64,000 nt of DNA from Demequina oxidasica (GTDB taxonomy: Bacteria > Actinomycetota > Actinomycetes > Actinomycetales > Demequinaceae). The position numbers were made by a program, and so were the translations under genes. The notes under the pieces are model-generated. The model saw only the letters and a program-made list of their open reading frames with translations, was not told the origin of the DNA and searched no databases. Location of the stretch: NCBI RefSeq assembly GCF_000975115.1, contig NZ_BBRE01000001.1, positions 310,001 to 374,000 of the forward strand, read 5' to 3'. The number at the start of each line of letters is the position of its first letter. Positions within the stretch are counted from its first letter, which is position 1. Of the stretch, positions 45,509 to 54,748 are shown one piece after another.

Positions 45509-46837
45509 TTAAGCGACGGGTGAGACCTCTGCCGCAGCATCGGCTTCAGCGGTCTCGTCCTCGATGGAGCCGATGACGCCACTGAGGTCGACCTCGGCGC
45601 CGGCGGTGTCCTTGATGGATGCGCGACGCAGGGCGTACGCGGTGGCCTTCGAGCGCGAGACCTCGGACACGATGGCCGGAATCTGGCCACCCTGCTCGAC
45701 CTGCTGGATGAACTCGTTGGGGTCCATGTTGTACTGACGCGAAGCGTTCAGCAGGTAGTCGAGGAGCTCGTTCTGCTGAACCTCGATCTCGAGGTCCTCG
45801 GCGAGCTGGTCGAGCAAAATCTGCGCGCGCAGTGCCTTGTGAGCTTCCTCGGTGACCTCGGCGCGGTGCTCATCGTCCTCAAGGCGGTTCTCGTTCTCGA
45901 GGTGGCTGTGCACCTCTGCCTCGATGACCTTCTTGGGGAGCTCGAAGTCGGTGGCGGCGATGAGTGCTTCAAGCAGCTTCTCGCGTGCCTCGACGGCCTG
46001 GTTGTTGGTCTTGATCTTGGCGGCCTGCTCCTTGAGGTCCTCACGGAGCTCTGCAACCGTGTCGAACTCGGACGCGAGCTGGGCGAAGTCGTCGTCCACC
46101 TCGGGGAGCTCGCGAGTCTTGACGGCGGTCACCTTGACGGTGATGACGGCGTCCTGGCCGGCCTGGTCGCCTGCGGCGAGGGGACCCTCGTACGTGGTCT
46201 CCTCGTCTGCGCTGAGTCCGAGCAGCGCGTCGTCCAGGCCCTCGAGCATGTTGCCCGAACCGACCTGGTAGGACGTGCCCTGAACGGCGTCGACATCCGC
46301 GCCGTCAACCTTGGCGGACAGGTCGATGGTGACGAAGTCGTCGTTGGCCGCAGGGCGGTCAACCGTGACGAGCGAACCGAAGCGCTCGCGCAGTGCGTCA
46401 ACGCGCTCGTCGACGTCAGCGTCGCTGACCTCGATGGGCTCGACCTCAAGGGTTAGCGTGTCAGCGGCGGGAAGCTTGACCTCGGGGCGGATCTCCACGA
46501 TGGCGGTGAACTCCAGTCCCTCGTCTCCCTCAACGGAGCCGGGGATCTTGGTGACGTCGACCTCGGGCTGGCCGAAGGGGCGCAGCTCAAGCTCTTGGAC
46601 GGCCTCGGAGTACCAGCCGGGCAGACCGTCGTTGACGGCGTGCTCAATGACGGCACCCTTGCCTACGCGCTGCTCAAGAATCTTTGCGGGCACCTTGCCC
46701 TTACGGAAGCCGGGAATCTGCACCTGCTCGCCAATGTGCTCATAGGCGTGCTTGAGGGCGGGCGCGAGGTCCTCCTCGGTGAGGTTAACCGTTACTTTGA
46801 CGGTCGTGGCGTCGATGGTCTCGAAGGCGCTGGTCAC
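45509..46837 (-). CDS. tig: Trigger factor (ribosome-associated chaperone, peptidyl-prolyl isomerase)
   Basis: A 442-residue chaperone. The N-terminal ribosome-binding domain has the signature PGFRKGKVP. The central FKBP-like isomerase domain spans about 160-245 (DFVTIDLSAKVDG, YQVGSGNMLEGLDDALLG). The C-terminal helical domain is followed by an acidic Ala-rich tail. GTG 46837 has AGGAG 7 bp upstream, which decides the start. Confidence 0.96.
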   Translation of the reverse strand: MTSAFETIDATTVKVTVNLTEEDLAPALKHAYEHIGEQVQIPGFRKGKVPAKILEQRVGKGAVIEHAVNDGLPGWYSEAVQELELRPFGQPEVDVTKIPGSVEGDEGLEFTAIVEIRPEVKLPAADTLTLEVEPIEVSDADVDERVDALRERFGSLVTVDRPAANDDFVTIDLSAKVDGADVDAVQGTSYQVGSGNMLEGLDDALLGLSADEETTYEGPLAAGDQAGQDAVITVKVTAVKTRELPEVDDDFAQLASEFDTVAELREDLKEQAAKIKTNNQAVEAREKLLEALIAATDFELPKKVIEAEVHSHLENENRLEDDEHRAEVTEEAHKALRAQILLDQLAEDLEIEVQQNELLDYLLNASRQYNMDPNEFIQQVEQGGQIPAIVSEVSRSKATAYALRRASIKDTAGAEVDLSGVIGSIEDETAEADAAAEVSPVA

Positions 46838-46908
46838 TGACGTACTCCTGGGTGCTGGAAGAAGGCTCAGCCATACACGAGGGTTTCCCGCGGCAGAGCA
46901 ACCCGGCA

Positions 46909-46938
46909 ATTCTACCGGTTATAAGCGTGCGTCCCCAA
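46909..46938 (-). promoter_or_regulatory. Candidate promoter of tig
   Basis: On the minus strand: -35 TTGGGG (46933-46938), 18-bp spacer, -10 TAGAAT (46909-46914), giving a leader of about 65 nt. Confidence 0.5.
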
Positions 46939-46967
46939 TCGGGGGGTGGCATTCATCGCAGTACGGC

Positions 46968-47675
46968 TCAATTGACCTGAGTCCGGTGCCGAGCGACCAT
47001 GCGCAATATCAATCCAATAGTGAGAGCGAGAGCTGCCACCACCACCAGCCAGAAGGCCACCGTGCCGCCGGTTGAACTGAGCTCACCGCTCACTGGTCCC
47101 CCACCTTGGGTGGTGGCCGGGCCGGTTTGCCCAGCCTCGCTGACGCCTCCGTTGGAACCGGCGCTGCCAGTGCCCACGTCGGGGTCAGGGTCGGAACCAT
47201 CACTGCTTCCTGGCTCGCCATTTCCGTCGCCAGGCGTTCCAGCATTGCCGTCGGTCTCGCCTACGGGCGGCAGCACTCCGTCCGGGTTCAGGAGCTTCAG
47301 GTACGGCTCGGCACCGCTCACCGCGAGCGACAGAACATAGCCCTCCAAATCTGCCTGGGGGAGCTCCATCACGAACTCCAGGGCTCCAGCCGCATTAAGG
47401 GTTGCCTCGTCTACAAAGACGATGCTGGTCTCACGGGGCGAGGTCCGGTCAGCGTCTACGCCGAAGACGAGGATTGACACTGCCCTCCCCGCGCCGTCCG
47501 AGCCTGCCGCCACCTGCACAGTCGCCGTAGAGCCGTCTAACTGCGCATCGTGGTCAAGGACCGGCACCGCGGAGGCGGCGCCACCCGCAGCGACTGCGAG
47601 GCTTAATCCCATCGCGAGTATGGCTGCGATCCGACTCTTTGCATTCACGCGCCTATTGGATTGCTTCACAGTCAC
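46968..47675 (-). CDS. Secreted, C-terminally anchored small surface protein with LSSTG motif
   Basis: A 235-residue exported protein. GTG 47675 follows GAGGAG by 6 bp. Signal peptide to about residue 36 (ASA-VPV), a beta-rich domain (about 40-130), a Gly/Asp/Ser-rich linker, then ELSSTGG, a TM helix (VAFWLVVVAALALTIGLIL) and a basic tail RMVARHRTQ. The end has sortase-signal layout, but LSSTG differs from LPxTG, so it may simply stay in the membrane. It starts 1 bp after the stop of the giant phosphoesterase gene, so translation is coupled; it may be that enzyme's partner or anchor. Confidence 0.65.
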   Translation of the reverse strand: MTVKQSNRRVNAKSRIAAILAMGLSLAVAAGGAASAVPVLDHDAQLDGSTATVQVAAGSDGAGRAVSILVFGVDADRTSPRETSIVFVDEATLNAAGALEFVMELPQADLEGYVLSLAVSGAEPYLKLLNPDGVLPPVGETDGNAGTPGDGNGEPGSSDGSDPDPDVGTGSAGSNGGVSEAGQTGPATTQGGGPVSGELSSTGGTVAFWLVVVAALALTIGLILRMVARHRTQVN

Positions 47676-47676
47676 T

Positions 47677-50600
47677 TCACTCTCCTCGCAGCACGGGGCG
47701 CTGCAGTTCGTCGTTCCATTGCCACACGGCGGTGAAGTTCCAGCCAAGGCCGTCTTCCCACGTTGATTGCACAGCAGAATTCTCACTCGTGACCGTTTCG
47801 CCGTTAAGTGTTGCCGCCCCCACGTCGGTGACACGTTGGACGCTCGCTTCCACCACGTCACCAGCACGGTTATCGACAATGGGCGGAGTCGCGTCACCGC
47901 CCACTCTGCCCACAACTCGGTGCGTATTGCGTGAGCCGCTGACAGTGGGGTTCAATGCGAAGCTCTGTTCGAGTCGGGTATCCGTATAGACATAACCCGC
48001 AATTCCACCAGCGGTATTGCTCGATTCGACTGCACCCGTGGCGTAAACCCGCTGCACTGTCGAACCGTGGTCCGCAATACCCACCACGCCACCGGCGTAA
48101 CTGCTGGAGGAACGCACCTCTGCTTCCGAATAGCTGTCCCGTAAGTTCCCGGTCAGGTTCCCTACGATGCCGCCGATGCGTTGAGTGCCAGTCACTGATC
48201 CGCTCGTGTAGATACGGTCTGCGTCGCCCGCAAAACGGTTCGCGAGGATTCCCACGTGCGAAGTGTCTACCTCGACGCCCGCGCCCATTACTGACAAGTC
48301 AAGTACTCTGCCGCCCACACCCACTTCGTCAAAGAGACCCCCGGACGTCGACGTCAGGCCCAATATTTTGTAGCTGGCGCCGTCGAAGGTGCCGGTAAAA
48401 GGGACCGTCGATCCTAAGGGCACAAAGTCATCCACGCCCGAAAGGTCAATGTCCCCGCTCAGCACGAACCAGTAGTCCGGATGATCGGCAACTGCCTGGA
48501 GCTCCGCGACAGACGAGATCTGTATCGCGACATCCACACCCGGCACCTCGGCGGAACTCAATGGCTCCGGCGTTGACTGGAGCAGCGGGCGAAGCGCGCC
48601 GGAATCCCACTGCCACACCGAGTCGAAATCCCAACCCAGGTCACCCTGATAGAGCGAAGCCGACTTGGCGATAGCGTCGGGCACGCTGGTCCCCATCAAG
48701 GCGGGTATTTGAGCGTCGAGCGCGGACACCGACACAGCGTCGGAATGCACATTTGCGCGGAGAGTCGGAGAACCCTTGACCTTTCCTACAATCGCGTTCG
48801 CGCCGTTGCCGCCGGCGGCGACCCCCTGGTTAATTGCCACAGCGTCCGCGACGGTGGTGTCGGTATACGCGTAGCTGGAGATGCCCCCAGCGCCCGTGTG
48901 CCCTGCGCTCACTGCCCCACTCGAATAGACCCGTTCAGTCAACGTGCCTGCCGACGTAATTCCCACGACTCCACCTGAGTAACTACCGTCAGCCCTAACC
49001 GTCGCGGTGGAATAGGCGTCACTCAGCACACCATCCGTGTCGAGCTGCCCAATTACCCCACCCACACGTTCAGAGCCATTGACGACGCCTGTAGTGAACA
49101 CTCTCTCTACCGTGCCGCTCGAACGATCCGCCAAGATTCCTACGTATGTCGCGTCGGCGTCGATCTTCGCTCCGACAATGCCTAGGTCAGTGACCGTGCC
49201 GGCCATGGAGCTGAAGAGACCTCCCTTAGTGGACGACAGCGCCTGGATTACATGGCCATTGCCGTCGAGAACCCCGCCGAACGGCGCGAGCCCGTTCAAC
49301 GGTACAAAATCGCTCACCCCACTGAGATCAATATCAGCCACAAGCCTGAAGTTTGCACTGGGGAACAGATCAACCTGCGCGAGGTCCTCGACCGAATCAA
49401 CCTCATAGAACCCGTCACTGGCGAGAGGAAGTTCAGGTGTCACCTCGACATAAGGCTCGGGTACTGCACGAAGCATCGGCCTGTTCGCCTCAGAACTCCA
49501 CTCCCACACGTCAGCCAAATCCCACTCGAGAGTCGCCGTGAAGTGGTTTGCACTTCGCAATTGCCGCGTATCGACGATCTCCCCGCGAAGAGTGTCGTGT
49601 CCAGGACCTGGAACCTCAGTTACGGGGCGCTCACCCGCCACAGGAACAGCACTGCCCACTTCGTTGCCCTCAAGTGAAGCCACCTGTCCGGCTGCCACGC
49701 GACCCACAATTGCGTGGCTCCAGTCAGGCGACGTCACTTGAGAATTCAGCGAAACTGACGTCTTCACAATGGTTCCTGTGTACCCGTAACTCACCACGCC
49801 ACCAGCGTTCCGGTCGTCAGCGACGACTGCGCCCAAGGCATACACATCTTCGACGTGTGCCCCACTTGAGGCGATGCCCACGACTCCGCCTGCGTAGCGA
49901 TACGTCGCCCGGACATCGGCAAGGGTATAGCTGTCTCGCACCGTTCCGCTTCCCTCTCCTACGAGGCCGCCTACTCGATTGGTGCCTGTCACACTTCCCG
50001 TGACGTACACACGCTCAATAAGGCCGGAAGACTCCCCGGCAACAATGCCGACTCGATCTCCGTCGACGTTGACGTCGGCGCCAACAAGCCCCAGGTCGTG
50101 AACCGATCCCGCCAATATGGCGAATAGTCCTCCGCGGCTAGAGGTGAGTCCGCGAATGACGTGCCCGTCGCCGTTCAAATCACCCGCGAACGGAACCGTT
50201 GCGTTGAGTGGTTCGAAGTCACTTCCCGTGAGGTCCAGGTCCGTAGTGAGGATGAAGCGTTCACTCGGGAAATCGGAGAGCGCGCTGAGATCCTCGACCG
50301 TTCCGATTCGATAGGCACCGCTCGCGTCCCGCGGCAAGTTCGGACCAACCGAGGTTACTGCCTCTGGATTTCCGGTCAACGTTGGCCTACCCGCTGCATC
50401 GTTCCATTCCCACGTCGCCGCAAAGTCCCAGCCGAGCCCCACGAAGAGATCGGAACTCTGCGTCGCCGCAGCAGTCACGACGGTACCCATGAGGGTTCCG
50501 ACCCCCGTGACCGGCTGGCTCTGGACCGCCACGTATGTCAATTCAGACACCGAGTTGTCTTCCAGTGCCGCTTCCTGGCTCCCGTAAGCGCGCCCCAGGA

Positions 50601-53600
50601 TGGCGTGCGACCAACTGGGCGCCCGCACGGCCGAGTTGAGTGCGACGCTCGTGCGAATCGTTGGCTCGTCACGCGCGTAGCTCACGAGCCCTCCCGCATT
50701 GCGCACTGCTGCCTGCACCAGCCCAGTGGAGTATACGGATTCCGTCAGAGCGGCCTCGCCGCGTTGCAGCGCGACGATCCCGCCTGCGTATGAGCCAGTG
50801 GCCGTGACGTCGGCCGTGGAGTAACTGTTAAGCACTGCACCATGCGATTCGCCTGCGATACCGCCAACGAGGTCTAGCCCAGTGATCGAGCCGGAGGTCC
50901 AACTGTTTTCAACAGTTCCGTAGTTTAGGTCGACTATCATCCCCACGGTCGATGCAGTGGACGTGAGATCGCTGTCAACATGAACGTTGCGAATAGTGCC
51001 GTGATTAACCGCGAAGAGTCCCATCCCCGTGTCGTTCGGTGCGACGTAACCCGTGACCGCATACCCAGCACCATCGAACACTCCGGTGAAGGTCTGGCTG
51101 ATCCCGATTTGATCCACGTCAACCCCGCTGAGGTCGAGGTCATTTGCGAGAGCGTAATACCCCTCGGGGTCATACCCGATCTTTGAAATGTCTGTCCCGG
51201 TGCGGATGAGGTACGGATCGTCAGCGGTTCCTGTACCTTCGAGACCCTCGCGCAGGGTCATCGCGGGAAGCGCTGAGGGTCCACCCACTAGCGAATCCCA
51301 CAGAAAAACCTTGACCGTATCGCTTGGCCCCACAGGAAGCGGGCTTGCGAACTCCACGAACTGTTCCACGCCGCGGCCGTCAAGCGCGACGTCCACCGTG
51401 CGGACGTGGATAAGACGAGCCTGGCTCGCATCGTAAGTTGCCGCGGTGACCGTGACGTTGTCGCGTGAACCTTCGTAGCTCAGCAGACCCACGCCCGGCA
51501 GGGCCTTATCGACTAGGTCGGTCGACGAGACGCGCCAAGTTCCGGTCGGCTTTTGTACGGTGAATTCGTCGACGACGTCGCCGTCGATGGTGTACGAGGT
51601 GAACTTCAGCCCATCGTCCTCCACTTGAATGGCAGCGCCTAGTTGAGTGTCTTCGTCGAACACCACGTCATCCCAGGGATGAACCACGTTGTCGTAGAAC
51701 TTTGGGCCCGAGGACCCCATCGTCACATAAGTGACGCCAGAGGCCACTTCCTCTGGAGTCTGCGCCAACCTTCCGTCGTAGATCACCGAGCGCTTGTAGA
51801 CGTGGTCGTGCGCTCCGAGGTACATGTTCACGCCTAAGTTGGCTAGCACCTTTGACACCTTCGCTCGGTCGCTCGCCATCCCTGCGTCATTACCGTGAGA
51901 GCCGCCGTAGTAGGAGAAGTGGCCCATCACCACGTGCCAGGGCGCATTGGACTCACGCACGTCCTGGACGAGCCATTCGAGTTGCTCGTCGAGGTCAAAG
52001 TTGGAATTGAGGACGGAGTAATGCACATCCCCGCGGTCGAACGAGTAGTTCGATTCGCCAACCACCCCGTTGTCAGGAGTGGCAAACATATTGGAGAAGA
52101 TCGCTGTTCGGTCCGTTGTTAGCGAGTTGTAATCCAAGTCCCCATAGGTTTCATGATTCCCCGCCACCGGCGCATACTGCACGTCAAGGCCGCTAAATAC
52201 GTTGTCCCACACCTCTTGCCAATATTCCCCGCGCCCGCCGTTGTCGACCAGATCGCCTAGCTGGACCAAGGTCTCTCCCCCTGGTTGCGCAGCGCGCACC
52301 GTGTCCAGGGTGTCGCGCAAGAGCCCTAAGCCCTCGGTGGAGTGGTCGGTGACTTGCAAATCGCCCACCACGTAAACGGGTTCGTTCTCCGCGCCACCCG
52401 CGACGAACTCACCGCCCACGTCGCTCCAGGCACCCGCATCGGCGCGATCCGCGGAGACTCCAAATCGATATTCGTAGCGCTTGCCCTCATCGAGACCGTC
52501 TACCCGGAACTCGTGGCTGCGCAACGGCTGACCCGTGATCTGATCCTTGTACTCGTCCGCGTCGCGGCCGATGGTGGAGACTTCATAGACGTCACCAGAG
52601 TCCTCCCTGAGTACGGGAGTGTCCACCCAAGCCGAACCGCCGACGGGCCGCACCTGAGCGAACACCTGCGGGATGGTGACATCCGTCGAGATTGAGATTC
52701 CAGTTCCGCCAGCCTCCGCCGCGACGACCGCGGTGGAACCGAAGTACTGGAAGACACCCGCCGGGTCCAAGTCGTCAGTGTTGACCGAAATGCGGAGGAG
52801 CTCTGCGTTGATGTTCCCCGTAGAATCCTCCGCTTTCACCACGATGAAATGGTCGTCGTAACTGCGCACCTGAAACTCGCCGTCACCGACGGGTACCTCG
52901 CCGGCGGAGTCGTAAACCTCGAAGGTGACAGCGACTGGATTTCCTGAGCGATCGACGGCGGTGGCGTTGGGTAACTCAACAGAATCGTTGTAGTTCGCGC
53001 GTGCCGGCACCCCTGCCGAAACCGAAATCACGGGCGCATATTCGGCACCTCGTGTGGTCTCTCCGACCCACAACGGGGCGGAAACGACGAAGTCTCCATC
53101 CGCCTGGACGGCCTTCACGAAGTAGTAGTCACCGTCCTCCACTGCGAACGAGTGGTCGAGAGTCAGGGAGTTGCCCGACACCGCCCCAAAATCATGCGCC
53201 ACCTTGCCGTTATTGGTCAGGATCTGCACGGAAGTAAATTCGTCCGTGGAGTCCGCATCGTGTAGCGCAATCTCGGCGGCAAATGTCCTAGTGGTGGATG
53301 GCAGAACCGTGCCCATCATCCGACCGTTGGCGCCGAACGTGAGTTCGATGTTTTCATCGAGAGTCGAGTAGGTGCTACGCGCCCTCATGGCCGAATAGAG
53401 CCCGTCCAACGTCTGCTCCTCGGCCCAAATCCCAGTGATCGCGTCCGCCCCCGTCACCCAGTTATCCCCGTGCTCGTCGCCGTTGTACGTAGGCGACAGG
53501 TGCCAGCCCTTGTCTAACGCAAGTTGATACTGCTCAAGCTGACGGTCGATCTTGACCTCAATGAGGTTCATTCGGGCATCCACCACGGGGTCCAGACCGT

Positions 53601-54234
53601 TGAAGTCGAAGAAGTTGCCCTTGCTGGTCGTAGAGGGGTGATTGAATTGGCCGATCGCTTCGGGATCCAACTTGAGGCGCGCGAAGTACGTGTACATGTC
53701 GTACTTCAGGTCCCCAGTTCCGAACCTGTTGACGAAGCCATCAATGGACCCCTCCGACTGGGCGCGGGCAGTAGCTTTCCATTCCGTATTAAAGGTATTG
53801 ATATGACCAGTGCCGTCGTACCAGGTGGCCTCGTAGGCAGGTACCGCGACAACATCCTCCTGCGCTGCATTGAATTCACTCGCACGCTCGTGGAGGTATC
53901 GCCACTCGTCGGACTCCGCGTCAGCCCAGTCCTCCGCAAAACTGTCCGTGTTGCGTAGGTCGAACATCACGTCATGCTCCGTCACAGCAAAGAAATCAGC
54001 TGCGTGCTCGTCACGAACATGAGCGAATGCGTCGGGAGGTAGATCCACTCCGTCGCTTACTCCCGTGTGGGAGTGGAACTCGCCAAAGTAGAGCTGCTGA
54101 CCCAAGTAGGTGGCACGGTCGTCGGCGGTCGCCGCAGATTCAGGGGCATTGGGCCCGAGCGCTACAACCGATATAGCTGCAATCGCTGTTGCGAACATGA
54201 CCATGAACTTGCGTGCGTGCGCTGAGTAAGACAA
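47677..54234 (-). CDS. Giant secreted protein: PHP/CehA-type hydrolase, calcineurin-like phosphoesterase and four beta-helix (GLUG-type) blocks
   Basis: A 2185-residue exported protein. TTG 54234 is chosen since GGAGGAG (54243-54249) lies 8 bp upstream and a signal peptide follows (ARKF, hydrophobic core, ESAATA). Domain 1 (about 42-310): PHP/DUF3604-like metal motifs FHSHTG, FAVTEHD, FNHPS, NGDEHG. Two beta domains follow. Domain 2 (about 619-880): calcineurin-like phosphoesterase with VGDLQVTDH, LGDLVDNGG, AGNHE, VMGHFSYYGG, GAHDHVYKRS, like purple-acid-phosphatase relatives. From about 1000 to the end, four ~280-residue blocks each begin like VEDL...F.L..DIDLSG and hold GGIAG/NSYS turns of a right-handed beta-helix. 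No C-terminal anchor. Confidence 0.8.
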   Translation of the reverse strand: MSYSAHARKFMVMFATAIAAISVVALGPNAPESAATADDRATYLGQQLYFGEFHSHTGVSDGVDLPPDAFAHVRDEHAADFFAVTEHDVMFDLRNTDSFAEDWADAESDEWRYLHERASEFNAAQEDVVAVPAYEATWYDGTGHINTFNTEWKATARAQSEGSIDGFVNRFGTGDLKYDMYTYFARLKLDPEAIGQFNHPSTTSKGNFFDFNGLDPVVDARMNLIEVKIDRQLEQYQLALDKGWHLSPTYNGDEHGDNWVTGADAITGIWAEEQTLDGLYSAMRARSTYSTLDENIELTFGANGRMMGTVLPSTTRTFAAEIALHDADSTDEFTSVQILTNNGKVAHDFGAVSGNSLTLDHSFAVEDGDYYFVKAVQADGDFVVSAPLWVGETTRGAEYAPVISVSAGVPARANYNDSVELPNATAVDRSGNPVAVTFEVYDSAGEVPVGDGEFQVRSYDDHFIVVKAEDSTGNINAELLRISVNTDDLDPAGVFQYFGSTAVVAAEAGGTGISISTDVTIPQVFAQVRPVGGSAWVDTPVLREDSGDVYEVSTIGRDADEYKDQITGQPLRSHEFRVDGLDEGKRYEYRFGVSADRADAGAWSDVGGEFVAGGAENEPVYVVGDLQVTDHSTEGLGLLRDTLDTVRAAQPGGETLVQLGDLVDNGGRGEYWQEVWDNVFSGLDVQYAPVAGNHETYGDLDYNSLTTDRTAIFSNMFATPDNGVVGESNYSFDRGDVHYSVLNSNFDLDEQLEWLVQDVRESNAPWHVVMGHFSYYGGSHGNDAGMASDRAKVSKVLANLGVNMYLGAHDHVYKRSVIYDGRLAQTPEEVASGVTYVTMGSSGPKFYDNVVHPWDDVVFDEDTQLGAAIQVEDDGLKFTSYTIDGDVVDEFTVQKPTGTWRVSSTDLVDKALPGVGLLSYEGSRDNVTVTAATYDASQARLIHVRTVDVALDGRGVEQFVEFASPLPVGPSDTVKVFLWDSLVGGPSALPAMTLREGLEGTGTADDPYLIRTGTDISKIGYDPEGYYALANDLDLSGVDVDQIGISQTFTGVFDGAGYAVTGYVAPNDTGMGLFAVNHGTIRNVHVDSDLTSTASTVGMIVDLNYGTVENSWTSGSITGLDLVGGIAGESHGAVLNSYSTADVTATGSYAGGIVALQRGEAALTESVYSTGLVQAAVRNAGGLVSYARDEPTIRTSVALNSAVRAPSWSHAILGRAYGSQEAALEDNSVSELTYVAVQSQPVTGVGTLMGTVVTAAATQSSDLFVGLGWDFAATWEWNDAAGRPTLTGNPEAVTSVGPNLPRDASGAYRIGTVEDLSALSDFPSERFILTTDLDLTGSDFEPLNATVPFAGDLNGDGHVIRGLTSSRGGLFAILAGSVHDLGLVGADVNVDGDRVGIVAGESSGLIERVYVTGSVTGTNRVGGLVGEGSGTVRDSYTLADVRATYRYAGGVVGIASSGAHVEDVYALGAVVADDRNAGGVVSYGYTGTIVKTSVSLNSQVTSPDWSHAIVGRVAAGQVASLEGNEVGSAVPVAGERPVTEVPGPGHDTLRGEIVDTRQLRSANHFTATLEWDLADVWEWSSEANRPMLRAVPEPYVEVTPELPLASDGFYEVDSVEDLAQVDLFPSANFRLVADIDLSGVSDFVPLNGLAPFGGVLDGNGHVIQALSSTKGGLFSSMAGTVTDLGIVGAKIDADATYVGILADRSSGTVERVFTTGVVNGSERVGGVIGQLDTDGVLSDAYSTATVRADGSYSGGVVGITSAGTLTERVYSSGAVSAGHTGAGGISSYAYTDTTVADAVAINQGVAAGGNGANAIVGKVKGSPTLRANVHSDAVSVSALDAQIPALMGTSVPDAIAKSASLYQGDLGWDFDSVWQWDSGALRPLLQSTPEPLSSAEVPGVDVAIQISSVAELQAVADHPDYWFVLSGDIDLSGVDDFVPLGSTVPFTGTFDGASYKILGLTSTSGGLFDEVGVGGRVLDLSVMGAGVEVDTSHVGILANRFAGDADRIYTSGSVTGTQRIGGIVGNLTGNLRDSYSEAEVRSSSSYAGGVVGIADHGSTVQRVYATGAVESSNTAGGIAGYVYTDTRLEQSFALNPTVSGSRNTHRVVGRVGGDATPPIVDNRAGDVVEASVQRVTDVGAATLNGETVTSENSAVQSTWEDGLGWNFTAVWQWNDELQRPVLRGE

Positions 54235-54422
54235 AACCAGAACTCCTCCGAAGGTGACGTCGGAGAACCTACGGCGGCAAAGCAAACAACTGGTTGGCAC
54301 AAGACCACAAACAGATGAACGGGACGCGAACACCCGGCTCTGGCTCACCACGAGGCAAGAAATGCCAGGGACCACACCTCGGGCGGTATTGTCCGCCTGG
54401 GAACCTCGGTATGGCGCTCCCG

Positions 54423-54690
54423 CGCCCTGACGTGAGACACCGTTTGGGTGAGGCCGCCATGGCCCGTGGATACAGGTTCCTAGCGCGTCGAGAGAGTTTA
54501 CTCACGGGTGCCTCGGCGGGGGGCACTCGTTGCGGCGATCGGGTACGACCTGCCCTCGCTTATCCCAGGGGCAACTGTCACGACGCTCGTGCGCGACTGT
54601 GGCGGGGCCTACCTGCCCACGATGTGCGACGACCAGCGGGTACGCGCCAACTTCGCGGACACCGAGGAGATTGGACTGCGGCTCGCCTTC
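54423..54690 (+). pseudogene. Inverted, frameshifted 3' fragment of the cysteine-synthase-like gene
   Basis: Reads PDVRHRLGEAAMARGYRFLARRESLLTGAS in one frame and then ALVAAIGYDLPSLIPGATV...GGAYLPTMCDDQRVRA in the next. Both match the C-terminal quarter of the intact gene at 57752-58786 (PDAIHRISEADMVRGCRLLA, AIVAAIGYDLPSLVPG, GGAYLPTVYDDEWVRA). The frame breaks at a six-G run (54518-54523), one G too many. The fragment is on the opposite strand, has no start, and fills most of the 54235-54748 gap beside the cluster. A decayed partial duplication. Confidence 0.8.
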
Positions 54691-54748
54691 GTCGTTCCCG
54701 CGGCGGAAAGCTCGCGGTGGACCCCTATCGTGCTTTGTGGTGGCTACC

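Noticed and set aside
47041..47100. Canonical sortase LPxTG signal in the small surface protein
   Set aside because: The motif reads LSSTG, lacking the Pro, and no sortase gene is in the window; kept only as a variant.
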